Source: Fenollaria massiliensis (GTDB taxonomy: Bacteria; Bacillota; Clostridia; Tissierellales; Peptoniphilaceae). From it: 64,000 bases of DNA. The DNA is taken from positions 248,001-312,000 of the forward strand of contig NZ_HG326224.1 in assembly GCF_000312505.2 (NCBI RefSeq), given 5' to 3'. The position numbers and the translations under genes are program-made. The notes beneath the pieces are model-generated. The model was given only the letters and a program-made list of their open reading frames with translations. It did no database searches and was not told the origin of the DNA. Positions 26,588 through 34,972 of the stretch are shown in pieces (positions within the stretch are counted from its first letter, which is position 1; every line of letters starts with the position of its first letter).

Positions 26588-26619
26588 GGATGCCACCTAC
26601 TTTATATAGGCTAGCATCC
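26588..26619 (-). terminator. Terminator of the ECF/ABC cluster
   Basis: Minus-strand GGATGC / GCATCC outer arms with inner CCTA / TAGG pairing, then a T-rich tail (ATTTTGTTTT). Lies about 200 bases after the last gene at 26819. Confidence 0.65.
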
Positions 26620-26818
26620 ACGAATGTAAACCAAGTATTAACGTGTCCAGTTTTTTTTGGTACACATCACTTGGCTAAAGTCCTCTAAAATGAAAGAAAC
26701 ATGCTCTTTGTACATATCTTAAATTTGATTTTTTATGATAATCACCAGTAGAAATTAAACAACAGATGTAAATTAACTCCATTATTTAATCCATTTTTCC
26801 CTCACAAATAAATATTGA

Positions 26819-27403
26819 TTAAATCACTCCGGCTTTTTCAAAATGTTTTTTAAGTATTCTTGTTGCAATAAAAGCTCCTATGCAAGCAAGAATAAAAGTT
26901 ATCAAACCAAAGCATACTGCCCACGAAACTTTGAAATAAGATAATGCTTCATTTATTTGCGCTTCGCTCATTTTCCATTTTGTTGCTCTTTCCACAAAAG
27001 AAGCAGTTCCGAATAAAATCACAGGAATTACTGTTCCTAAAAAATCTGCTAATGCAAATGTCCCATATCCAATAATCATTCGTCCCTTGCTCTCATAATT
27101 TCCTATAATCAAATCACATATAATTCCACCGATTACAGCAAAGACTGCATGAGGCAAATGTCCTCCTGACAACGCAATTAAACCAAGAAGCGTTCCTGAT
27201 ATTGTAAATACGCCCTTCTTTTTAACTTTCACAGCCATAAGAATATAAACGGTGGCAGCTACCATAAAGCTAACTCCTGAAGCAATAAATCCTCCAACAA
27301 CTGTTGTTGCCATAGCAAATGCAACTGCCATGTATATGACAATTCCAATTGCATTAAAAATTCCGATTGTAATAAAATCACGACCATTTAATTTGTTTTT
27401 CAT
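26819..27403 (-). CDS. ECF transporter S component, MptD/Trep_Strep type
   Basis: 194 residues with five or six hydrophobic segments and the short linker K-V-K-K-K-G-V-F-T-I. It resembles the Trep_Strep (TIGR02185) S-component family. S components bind the transported small molecule in the membrane and dock on an EcfT/EcfA module; the ligand here is not known. Last gene of the cluster and 10 bases downstream of ecfT. Confidence 0.75.
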   Translation of the reverse strand: MKNKLNGRDFITIGIFNAIGIVIYMAVAFAMATTVVGGFIASGVSFMVAATVYILMAVKVKKKGVFTISGTLLGLIALSGGHLPHAVFAVIGGIICDLIIGNYESKGRMIIGYGTFALADFLGTVIPVILFGTASFVERATKWKMSEAQINEALSYFKVSWAVCFGLITFILACIGAFIATRILKKHFEKAGVI

Positions 27404-27413
27404 AAAATTCCTC

Positions 27414-28117
27414 CTAATAAATTCTCTGTATTACTATCATTAGAGCAATCATAAAAGCTCCTAATAGTCCAATAGTTAAGTCTGCACATCTAAACTGCAA
27501 TTCTGTTAATGTTACCCTGTTCTCATCACTATCAAGTCCTCTAATGAGTGCTGAAGCTGACAATTCATCTGAAATCTTAATCATTCTCATTAAAAGCGGA
27601 ACAAGTGTATATTCAATGTATTTAATTGGGTGTAGCAATGGAAAAAATCTACTTGTTACAATTCCTCGAATCTTCATATTCTCTTTTAATGCCTTGAGTT
27701 CTATTTTTATAGTTGGTACAAACCTAAGCAAAACACTAAAAGGTATACCAATGCTTCTTGGTACTTTCATTCTATTTAATGCTTCAAGCATTTCACTTAC
27801 ACTTGTAGTCTTTGTTATATATCCACCAAACATAGCAATTAAGGTCATTCTTGATGCAAAGTAAATAAACATATATATTGCAAATACGATGCTTGCTTCA
27901 GAAAACTTGCTAATCCCTAACTCTATGCAGTATAAAAGCACAAAAAACAAGATAAAGCGTAACGCCCTTTTCCACATACTGCTATATACATACAAAAAAA
28001 AGGCAAAAACAATTAGAAAAAAAGTAGAATTGTATCGCTTATAAAAAAGCTCGTAAATCCAACAATTGGAAGTAGAGTAAGCTTTATTCTCGGATCAATG
28101 GTTTTTCTATCTGCCAA
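27414..28117 (-). CDS. ecfT: ECF transporter T component, frameshifted at a T run
   Basis: Read as one protein of about 235 residues: an N-terminal part (D-R-K-T-I-D-P-R-I-K-L-T-L-L) from a TTG start at 28117, 7 bases after AGAGGAGG, then a long C-terminal part (L-Y-V-Y-S-S-M-W-K-R-A-L-R-F) with the T-component coupling helices (P-R-S-I-G-I-P and A-S-A-L-I-R-G-L). The break is at a T7 run (plus-strand A7 at 28017-28023); T8 would give one frame. It overlaps the ATPase gene end by 11 bases. A single missing base is more likely a read error than loss, since both halves keep coding character. Confidence 0.8.
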
Positions 28118-29624
28118 GCTTACTACCTCCTCTCATCTTGTCTAATATGAGAAATTTATTACTTTCACTCATATCTAAAACAGTTTCTATTTTTCCATCT
28201 CCCATTACCCATAGCTTGCTCACCGTGTTTGCTAAAAACTCAAAATCATGACTTATTACCAAAACTGTTGTCCCATTTTTTAATTGTTCTTCAATCAATT
28301 TTGCCACCGAAAGCATTGAGTCTTTATCACAACCTGATGTTGGTTCATCATAGATGAAAACTTTTGCCTGTTTCATCATTCCACAAGCTATTGTCAGTCT
28401 TTGTTTTTCTCCTCTTGATAAAGCAAACGGATGCTTATCAATGTATTTGTCTAAGCCAAGTACACTCAAAATAGACTTTGCCTTTTGAGTATTTTCTTTT
28501 TTATCTTTACTTGAAATACCAAGTAGCATTTCATCAAGTACACTTTCCGAAAACAACTGATAGTCTGAATCTTGAAAGACAAAATATGACATATCCATTA
28601 AATCTTTATGATTAAGCGACTTATCTTTTCCCGCCCATATTGTTCCCTCTTTTATCTTCTCAAGTCCTGAAATCACTCTTGCAAAGGTGGTTTTCCCGGT
28701 ACCATTTAAGCCTATAAGACCAATGGCTTTTCCACACTCCATATTGAAATCAAGATGATTTAAGATGTACTTGTTTTGTTTCTTTCCACCCTTAGCTACA
28801 TTCGGATAGCAAAATCTCAAGCCTTTTCCGTTGATACTTTCATCATTTAATTGATATGAATCTTTCTTCTCACTTATCCTGTATTCTTCTAATTCAAGAG
28901 TTCTTAGTCCATTTTCATCCCAAAACTCCCCTTCAAGACGGATAACTTCTTCCCGACTCAAGTCCTGTGCAATCTCTCCATCTTTCACCAAAAGAAAACG
29001 ATCAAATAAAGATTTTACATAGTACAAACGATGCTCAATTAGAACAACTGTTGTTCCTTTTTTCTTTAATTTCTCCAAAATTAAAAACAGGTCAAATGTT
29101 GCTTTCATATCCAAATTTGCTGAAGGTTCATCTAAAATTAAAACTTTCGGATTCATCGCATAGATGCTTGCAATAGCTATCTTTTGTTTCTGTCCGCTTG
29201 ATAATTCAAAAACAGATTTTCCTTTTAGTTCCTCAATATCCAGCTCTGCATATACCTCTTCTACTCTCTGTTTGATTTCCTCTCTTGATTTACAAATCGT
29301 TTGAAGACCAAAAGCTATTTCTTCATCTGTAGTTGTCGTAAAAAACTGACTTCTTGGATCTTGAAATACAGTCCCTACAATATGCCCTATTTCATGAAGT
29401 AATAATTTGCTTATATCTTTTCCTGACACAAAGGCTTTTCCTTGCATTTTGCCTTTATAATAATGCGGAATAAGACCATTCATTACACTTCCAAGAGTGC
29501 TTTTACCACTTCCACTTTTCCCTGAAATTAAAATAAATTCACCTTTTTTAATTTCAAGATTGATATTTTTTAAAGCAGTTCGCCCATCTTCCCATTCATA
29601 AGAAACATCTTTTAAGAAAATCAT
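28107..29624 (-). CDS. ECF-type ATPase with two fused ABC domains
   Basis: 505 residues carrying two complete nucleotide-binding domains, so it acts like EcfA1-EcfA2 in one chain. First half: Walker A SGKSGSGKST, signature LSSGQKQK, Walker B LILDEPS. Second half: Walker A GLNGTGKTT, signature LSRGEKQR, FIYDEPT. The ATG at 29624 follows GAGGT by 6 bases; an earlier start (29651) would reach into the upstream gene. It energises the S/T pair in this cluster. Three bases separate it from the exporter-like gene upstream. Confidence 0.9.
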   Translation of the reverse strand: MIFLKDVSYEWEDGRTALKNINLEIKKGEFILISGKSGSGKSTLGSVMNGLIPHYYKGKMQGKAFVSGKDISKLLLHEIGHIVGTVFQDPRSQFFTTTTDEEIAFGLQTICKSREEIKQRVEEVYAELDIEELKGKSVFELSSGQKQKIAIASIYAMNPKVLILDEPSANLDMKATFDLFLILEKLKKKGTTVVLIEHRLYYVKSLFDRFLLVKDGEIAQDLSREEVIRLEGEFWDENGLRTLELEEYRISEKKDSYQLNDESINGKGLRFCYPNVAKGGKKQNKYILNHLDFNMECGKAIGLIGLNGTGKTTFARVISGLEKIKEGTIWAGKDKSLNHKDLMDMSYFVFQDSDYQLFSESVLDEMLLGISSKDKKENTQKAKSILSVLGLDKYIDKHPFALSRGEKQRLTIACGMMKQAKVFIYDEPTSGCDKDSMLSVAKLIEEQLKNGTTVLVISHDFEFLANTVSKLWVMGDGKIETVLDMSESNKFLILDKMRGGSKLGR

Positions 29625-29626
29625 GA

Positions 29627-31336
29627 TTATACCTCGTACTGAGCTTTCCATAATTTTGTGTAGTAACCATCTTTCTCAAGAAGTTCCCCATGCTTTCCTT
29701 TTTCAAGTAAATTTCCTTTTTGAAATACGAGAATTTGGTCAGCTTTTTGAATTGTTTTTAAATGATGAGCCACTACAAGTACAGTTCTATTCTTTGCGAG
29801 TTCTGTAATGGCATCTTGTATCAAAGATTCATTTACAGGATCAACATTACTTGTCATTTCATCAAGAATTAAAATAGGTGCGTCCTTTAGAAAAGCTCTT
29901 GCAATAGATATTCTTTGTCTTTGTCCGCCTGATAAAATCCCACCATTTTCTCCAATATCAGTTTCATAACCTTTTGGTAAACTCATAATGAAATCATGTA
30001 TCCTTGCTTTCTTTGCAGCTTCAATGATTTCTTCTTTCGTTGCTCCTTTTTTACCTACCTTGATGTTTTCTTCAATGGTATTATCAAACAACTGAACATT
30101 TTGCATGACAATACTAATACGATCTAAAAGCTCATCATAAGGAATATCCCTTATATCAGTTCCTCCGAGTGTAATTTTTCCTTTATGCACATCATAAAAT
30201 CTTAAAAGCAAGTTGGTTATAGTAGTCTTTCCACTACCTGATTCTCCAACTAAGGCTGTCATTGTTTTTTCAGCAATAGAAAAGCTCAATTTTTCCATTT
30301 TAAATTCATCTTTTTCATAGGAAAAATCTATGTTTTCAAAAGCTATATCATTATCTTTCGGAACAATTCCATTCACTTTGTCCGGGATTACATCTGCATA
30401 TAAAATTCTTGAAAGTCTTTCGTAACTATCTACCGCCGAAACATAGTACATATAGTGTTGTTCCATAGAAGCGAATGGCTTATAAAACTCTTTTGAAATT
30501 ACTGCAAAGATAATAAAATTAAGTACATCAAGATTTCCCTTTACAACAAATATTGTTCCTGCAATTAAAAGAACTAAATATCCAATATCCAGTAAAAACC
30601 CAAATATAGATAATTGTTTTGCCTTGAATCTTGAAGCTGATTTACTTGTTTCTCCAAACTTCTTTGTTTTATTCATAAGCTCATAATCCAAGCTCTTATT
30701 GTTTGAAAAACTCTTTAATACAGGTATTCCTCTCACATATTCAACAAATAGGCTAACCATATCAAGAAGTGCTGAGTTATTCTGATTCTCTATTTTTTCA
30801 GATTGCTTAATTGTCAGATATAGAAAGATAAGTGCAATCGGAACAGATACAGCCATTAGAATAGCAAGTTTTAAATCAATACTTGCAAGACCAATAAATA
30901 CGACTGCACCTATCAAAAAATCGCCAAACATTCTTGACCACATGTGTCCTACAACAAGTGACATATTATCAACATCTTTGTGTAAAATTGTATTTATTTC
31001 CCCAAGTCGTTCATTGGTATAAAATCCTAAGCTGAATTTTTTCAATTTAATAATCATGCGTTCTCTTATTTGCTGAACAATATCAAAACCTGCACTATGC
31101 TTTTTCATATCTGCGACCATATTACAAATACCTTTGAACACTACAAGTAATCCAATCGCAATAAAATATTTATATAGGCTTGCTAAGCTCGTTCCTCCAA
31201 AGATTTGGAACAGTATAGAAAATACGATAACAATCATGGCTATGGAGCTGAGTCCATAAAGGGCAAAGAATACACTTGATATAATCAAATCTCTCTTGCC
31301 GGTTTTTGTTAGTAGTTTTAACATTTCTCTAAACAT
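29627..31336 (-). CDS. ABC exporter-type half-transporter, second of a pair
   Basis: 569 residues. A six-helix ABC_membrane domain (about 1-310) and an ATPase (about 330-569): Walker A GESGSGKTT, Q-loop VMQNVQLFDNT, LSGGQRQR signature, Walker B ILILDEMTS. The Walker B glutamate is present (DE). It overlaps the first half-transporter by 8 bases, so the two probably form a heterodimer. Direction of transport is not settled: linked ECF genes suggest uptake, as seen for some siderophore or haem systems, but the fold is exporter-like. Confidence 0.85.
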   Translation of the reverse strand: MFREMLKLLTKTGKRDLIISSVFFALYGLSSIAMIVIVFSILFQIFGGTSLASLYKYFIAIGLLVVFKGICNMVADMKKHSAGFDIVQQIRERMIIKLKKFSLGFYTNERLGEINTILHKDVDNMSLVVGHMWSRMFGDFLIGAVVFIGLASIDLKLAILMAVSVPIALIFLYLTIKQSEKIENQNNSALLDMVSLFVEYVRGIPVLKSFSNNKSLDYELMNKTKKFGETSKSASRFKAKQLSIFGFLLDIGYLVLLIAGTIFVVKGNLDVLNFIIFAVISKEFYKPFASMEQHYMYYVSAVDSYERLSRILYADVIPDKVNGIVPKDNDIAFENIDFSYEKDEFKMEKLSFSIAEKTMTALVGESGSGKTTITNLLLRFYDVHKGKITLGGTDIRDIPYDELLDRISIVMQNVQLFDNTIEENIKVGKKGATKEEIIEAAKKARIHDFIMSLPKGYETDIGENGGILSGGQRQRISIARAFLKDAPILILDEMTSNVDPVNESLIQDAITELAKNRTVLVVAHHLKTIQKADQILVFQKGNLLEKGKHGELLEKDGYYTKLWKAQYEV

Positions 31337-33068
31337 TTTCTGTTACCACCTCTTTCAAATTCCATCTATCTACCTTGTTCTGTGCTTCAACCATATCCTT
31401 ATAAAAATCACATCTTTTCATCAGCTCTTCATGGCTTCCTGCATCAAGAACAACGCCCTTATCCATAACTATAATTTGGTCTGAATCTCTAATCGTATTT
31501 AGATGATGAGCAATTGTAATGATAGTTTTATCCTTACTTAAATCATCAATCGCTTCACCGATTAGTCTTTCATTTTCACTATCAACAGCTGCCATTGCCT
31601 CATCTAATATTAAAATCGGTGCATTTTTAAGTATCATTCTCGCAATTGATATTCTTTGTTTTTCTCCACCGGATAACTTAACTCCCATTTCACCTACTCG
31701 TGTTTCATATCCATTTGGCAACGCTGAAATAAAATCATGGCATCTTGCTTTTTTAGCTGCTTCTATGACTTCTTCTTTTGTTGCATTTAGTTTTCCGATT
31801 GCTATATTTTCAAAAATGCTTAAATCAAAAAGGATAACTTCCTGTTGCACACTACCAATCAGCATTGATATATTTTCCCCGCTATATTCTTTTATATCCT
31901 TTCCATTTATTAGTATTTGTCCTTCGTCTGCATCCCAAAATCCCATAAGCAAATTAGATACAGTACTTTTCCCGCAACCACTTGCTCCTACAAAGGCATT
32001 CAAACTATTTTTCTTAAACGTCAAATTGATATTTTTAAGCTGAAAGCCATCTTTTCCATATGCAAAATTCACATCTTTAAATTCTATGTTTCCAAATTCT
32101 AAACCTTGTTCTGTATTTTTGTTTGGAAGCGGAACTGTTAAAACTTTTCCTATAGACTTTAATGCTTCCTTAAACACAATAGAAAAATGTTGCAATGTTG
32201 CAGTCTTACTTATTGATGCAGTAAAAGCAGATGATAAAATTATTGAAAGAATAAAATTAGGTGTTGTAATATTCCCATGATAAAGAAAGATACTTCCCAA
32301 AATCATGACAATTACCACTCCAATTTCCATAAATATGTCAATGAGTCCCATTGGGATTGTAACCATCCCCATGCTCTTTTTAACCCAGTAAACATATTCT
32401 CTTGCCGTTTTTAATGTTCTTTCACTTATCTCCTCTTCTTTAGCAAAAGCCTTAATAACAGAAATATTTTTTACATATTCCATTAGCTCTTCTCTCATCT
32501 TTTTTTCGTGGTTAAAATAAATAGCAAAGTTTTTATCCATTGTTTTCTGTGAAAGAACTTTTACCAAATACATAAGTGGAGCTCCGGCAATCATTCCAAG
32601 AGCAAGACGCCAATCCACAAAAATCATAGCTACAAAAATAATGGTAGGTAGAAGTGTAACTGACATTATTTCAGGAAGACCATGGGCAAGGTATACTTCC
32701 ACTTGTTCCACATCATGCTGAACAATGTTGGTAAGCTCACCTGTATTATGTTCTTTAAAAAATCCTAAACTTAGTTTTTTTAGATGATCAATAATATCTA
32801 ACCTAAGTTCTGTTAATTTTTCGTATGCTTTCTCATGAGCAACCTTTGTTGCAAAATAGTAAAAAACACCTTTTAACACAAATGATATAAAGATTCCAAA
32901 AAATACATACTTTAAATTGCCTTCGTTAATATTGTTTGTGATTAAAGAACTAATCAAATATACAAGTAAGATTTGTGGTATCAAATCAAATACTATTTTT
33001 AAAGCAAGAAGTGAATTGGATAAACCATTTTTCCCTATCACTTTTTTCCTTAATTCTTTTTCTGGCAT
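31329..33068 (-). CDS. ABC exporter-type half-transporter, first of a pair
   Basis: 579 residues; six membrane helices then ATPase with Walker A GASGCGKST, LSGGEKQR signature and ILILDEAMA. The ATG at 33068 follows AAAGGAGC by 7 bases; a TTG further up (33086) is less likely. Forms a pair with the next gene. It begins the cluster and has the operator-like palindrome at 33095-33118 right upstream. Confidence 0.85.
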   Translation of the reverse strand: MPEKELRKKVIGKNGLSNSLLALKIVFDLIPQILLVYLISSLITNNINEGNLKYVFFGIFISFVLKGVFYYFATKVAHEKAYEKLTELRLDIIDHLKKLSLGFFKEHNTGELTNIVQHDVEQVEVYLAHGLPEIMSVTLLPTIIFVAMIFVDWRLALGMIAGAPLMYLVKVLSQKTMDKNFAIYFNHEKKMREELMEYVKNISVIKAFAKEEEISERTLKTAREYVYWVKKSMGMVTIPMGLIDIFMEIGVVIVMILGSIFLYHGNITTPNFILSIILSSAFTASISKTATLQHFSIVFKEALKSIGKVLTVPLPNKNTEQGLEFGNIEFKDVNFAYGKDGFQLKNINLTFKKNSLNAFVGASGCGKSTVSNLLMGFWDADEGQILINGKDIKEYSGENISMLIGSVQQEVILFDLSIFENIAIGKLNATKEEVIEAAKKARCHDFISALPNGYETRVGEMGVKLSGGEKQRISIARMILKNAPILILDEAMAAVDSENERLIGEAIDDLSKDKTIITIAHHLNTIRDSDQIIVMDKGVVLDAGSHEELMKRCDFYKDMVEAQNKVDRWNLKEVVTENV

Positions 33069-33094
33069 GAACAACGCTCCTTTCAAAATTGAAT

Positions 33095-33118
33095 AATATT
33101 GAATTTTAATTCAGTATT
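33095..33118. promoter_or_regulatory. Palindromic operator-like site before the transporter cluster
   Basis: AATATTGAATT-TT-AATTCAGTATT: 11-base half-sites, one mismatch. The same half-sites flank the tetR promoter (33765-33812), suggesting a shared repressor. A poor TATTAT -10 lies close. Sites are seen; TetR binding is inferred. Confidence 0.65.
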
Positions 33119-33171
33119 AAGGTTTAAAGTAAGACTTTGCTGATTACGCAAAGTCTATTCTTTAGTGCTCA

Positions 33172-33744
33172 TTATAGGGATTCCACTCCCTTGTAATAAC
33201 ACTTTGCAATAAGTTTTAGCATATCTTTTGCCCACTTTTCACTTTGATAATGCCTTGCTATTTCAAGAAGCCCCTCTGTAAAGTTACTGGCTAAAATATG
33301 GGCAAGCATTGGATCATATTCTTTTTCTGATTGTCTTTTTAGGCTCACTTCAATATGAATCTGCATTTGCGATATAAGTTTTTGTTTTGCTTCTGTATGC
33401 TTTGTACCTGAGCTTTTATCCATTAAAATAATTAACTTCTTACGCTCTTTTAAAAGTTCATGAATATAATTCTCGCCGACTTCATCAAACCTTTCAGAAG
33501 CAGAGCCTTTTTCCAAAGATTCTTCCTCATTAAAAGCTGACTCAAAATTTATATAAACAGAACTTACCACTGCATCAAACAAAACCTCCTTATTTTTGAA
33601 ATAGGTATAGATGAGTGCCACAGGTATATTCGCTTCTTTTGCAATTTCTGTTAATTTGGCACCTCTATAATCCTTTTTATAAAATACTTTTTCTGCTGAT
33701 TCGAGTATTCTATTTCTAACTTCTTCTTTTAATACTTGTGCCAT
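33172..33744 (-). CDS. TetR-family repressor of the transporter cluster
   Basis: 190 residues. The N-terminal helix-turn-helix (about 8-55) reads I-L-E-S-A-E-K-V-F-Y-K-K-D-Y-R-G-A-K-L-T-E-I-A-K-E-A-N-I-P with Y-T-Y-F-K-N-K-E after it, standard TetR. The C-terminal ligand-binding part is unspecific. It sits just before the transporters and its own promoter and the cluster promoter share half-sites, so autoregulation and cluster control are likely. Ligand unknown. Confidence 0.9.
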   Translation of the reverse strand: MAQVLKEEVRNRILESAEKVFYKKDYRGAKLTEIAKEANIPVALIYTYFKNKEVLFDAVVSSVYINFESAFNEEESLEKGSASERFDEVGENYIHELLKERKKLIILMDKSSGTKHTEAKQKLISQMQIHIEVSLKRQSEKEYDPMLAHILASNFTEGLLEIARHYQSEKWAKDMLKLIAKCYYKGVESL

Positions 33745-33764
33745 ATCACACCTCTTTCGAATGA

Positions 33765-33812
33765 AATACTGAATTTCAATTTAATAATAAATCTAAATTC
33801 AATATTTGTCAA
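33765..33812 (-). promoter_or_regulatory. tetR promoter flanked by operator half-sites
   Basis: Minus-strand TTGACA (33807-33812), 17-base spacer, TATTAT (33784-33789). AATATTGAATT (in the spacer, 33796-33806) and AATTCAGTATT (33765-33775) form an inverted pair spanning the -10, matching the 33095-33118 palindrome halves. Confidence 0.75.
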
Positions 33813-33829
33813 GAGTTATAGTAGAAAAT

Positions 33830-33850
33830 CATACTTAAGTATGATATAAT
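33830..33850 (+). promoter_or_regulatory. Palindrome with an extended -10 on the plus strand
   Basis: Perfect palindrome CATACTTAAGTATG (33830-33843) abutting TATAAT (33845-33850) with upstream TGA. It points to the nested inverted repeat at 33900-33992 and no protein gene. No good -35 was seen, so it is tentative. Confidence 0.4.
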
Positions 33851-33899
33851 TGTTAGTGATTTTATATATGCTTAATGCTGTTCTTATACTATTGGTATA

Positions 33900-33992
33900 T
33901 GAGCAAGCACAGTAAGTGTAGGGATACTCACAAAAAAATTAATGGAGCAGACCTTTTATGAGATGCATAGTTCCATTAGGCTCATTTGCTCA
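33900..33992. repeat. Nested inverted repeats, possible structured RNA or terminator
   Basis: Outer arms TGAGCAA (33900-33906) / TTGCTCA (33986-33992), inner arms TAATGGA (33940-33946) / TCCATTA (33972-33978), and a small AGTGT / ATACT stem near 33916-33929. On the minus strand the inner stem is followed by ATTTTTTT, so it may end the 33993-34106 frame; on the plus strand it could be a small RNA. Confidence 0.4.
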
Positions 33993-34106
33993 CTATTTAA
34001 TTATTTCATTTGCCTTTTTCTGTATCTCATAATAATCATATCCTTTTCCTGCCCATTTCTCTGCAAATTCTTTTGCTCTTTTCCTTTGCTCTCTTTGTGT
34101 TAACAT
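33993..34106 (-). CDS. Small 37-residue protein, unknown
   Basis: M-L-T-Q-R-E-Q-R-K-R-A-K-E-F-A-E-K-W-A-G-K-G then D-Y-Y-E-I-Q-K-K-A-N-E-I-I-K. A good Shine-Dalgarno (AGAGGTGG, 3 bases before the ATG) argues for a real translated frame. The first part resembles the start of DNA methyltransferases of restriction systems (R-x-x-A-x-E-F-A-E-x-W-x-G-K-G-Y), so it could be a fragment of one. Function unknown. Confidence 0.5.
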   Translation of the reverse strand: MLTQREQRKRAKEFAEKWAGKGYDYYEIQKKANEIIK

Positions 34107-34189
34107 AATCCACCTCTATAAGTAATTAATATTATTAAGTTTATTATATCATAAATCTTTTCTTATTATAATATATAAATAAATTATCT

Positions 34190-34843
34190 TTATTTATCAT
34201 CAAGCCTATATATCCACGTCTCTGTAATCTCATCTACACCGCCATTAAATAGATTTTTCAAATGCATGGCGCTTTGGTCTACATCATCTGCTTCGAAAAA
34301 TATTTCTTCGTAATCATTAAAAAGTTTTTCGCAAAGGCTTTTAAAAAATTCATCCGCCTTATATAAATCGCTTGTGTAAACATAGGCAATTTCATTATCT
34401 TCTACAAAGGCGAGACTCATGCTTCTTTCATCGTTATAATAAAGTTCTTTTGTTAAAATTTCTTTAAATTCGTCAAAATCAACGCTTAGTGGATTGATGC
34501 TCTCATGTGTTTTTTTATAATAATCAAAATATATCTTTGCTAATTCATCGTAAATTGCCTCACCTTCTTTTGCGTGAAGAAGTTTTAGCCCCGAGATATC
34601 TTTTAAAAGCATATCACTTTTTCTTACTGTCATGCTATAGCAAACTCTTACCCTATTAAAACCATGTTCTTGAATAAAATTTCTCTTTTCTGTCTCACTA
34701 CCATCTATCATCATTTGCAAGGGTGCATGATTTTCTTTGCTAATCGTTTTAAATGTATCTGTATTAATATTTTTCATATCTTCAAGATCAAATTCTAGAT
34801 ATATATTTTGATTATGAAAATGATTTTTATATGTGTTTATCAT
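34190..34843 (-). CDS. GNAT-like protein of unknown function
   Basis: 217 residues. The central part (I-A-Y-V-Y-T-S-D-L, F-F-E-A-D-D, E-I-T-E-T-W-I-Y-R-L) resembles acetyltransferase strands, but the acetyl-CoA loop (R/Q-x-x-G-x-G/A) is not visible. No helices long enough for a membrane. Tagged GNAT-like only; may be a degenerate member. Alone between the accessory block and the PBP gene on the opposite strand. Confidence 0.5.
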   Translation of the reverse strand: MINTYKNHFHNQNIYLEFDLEDMKNINTDTFKTISKENHAPLQMMIDGSETEKRNFIQEHGFNRVRVCYSMTVRKSDMLLKDISGLKLLHAKEGEAIYDELAKIYFDYYKKTHESINPLSVDFDEFKEILTKELYYNDERSMSLAFVEDNEIAYVYTSDLYKADEFFKSLCEKLFNDYEEIFFEADDVDQSAMHLKNLFNGGVDEITETWIYRLDDK

Positions 34844-34932
34844 ATATTTCCTCCTAAATTAATAAATATTATATCATAAAGACGATAATTATATTAATAT
34901 TTTATTAAAATATATACTAAAATCTCTTATAT

Positions 34933-34942
34933 GTGGTATAAT
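34933..34942 (+). promoter_or_regulatory. Extended -10 promoter of the PBP gene
   Basis: TATAAT at 34937-34942 with TGG directly before it. -35 is not clear. Overlaps any start upstream of 34973, which excludes 34931. Confidence 0.65.
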
Positions 34943-34972
34943 ACAAGTATACTTAATATTAGGAGTGATAAT

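Larger units (their letters stand above)
26483..26818. other. Gap between exonuclease gene and ECF cluster
   Basis: Contains the promoter above, the ECF-cluster terminator at 26588-26619 and a stretch at 26641-26664 (GTGTCCAG-T-rich-GGTACAC) that resembles the tip of an IS3-type element. No coding frame was recognised here. Confidence 0.5.
33745..34189. other. Gap between tetR and the GNAT-like gene
   Basis: Holds the tetR promoter/operator, a palindrome-linked plus-strand promoter (33830-33850), a nested inverted repeat (33900-33992) and a 37-residue frame (33993-34106). Remaining bases are AT-rich with nothing recognised. Confidence 0.6.
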
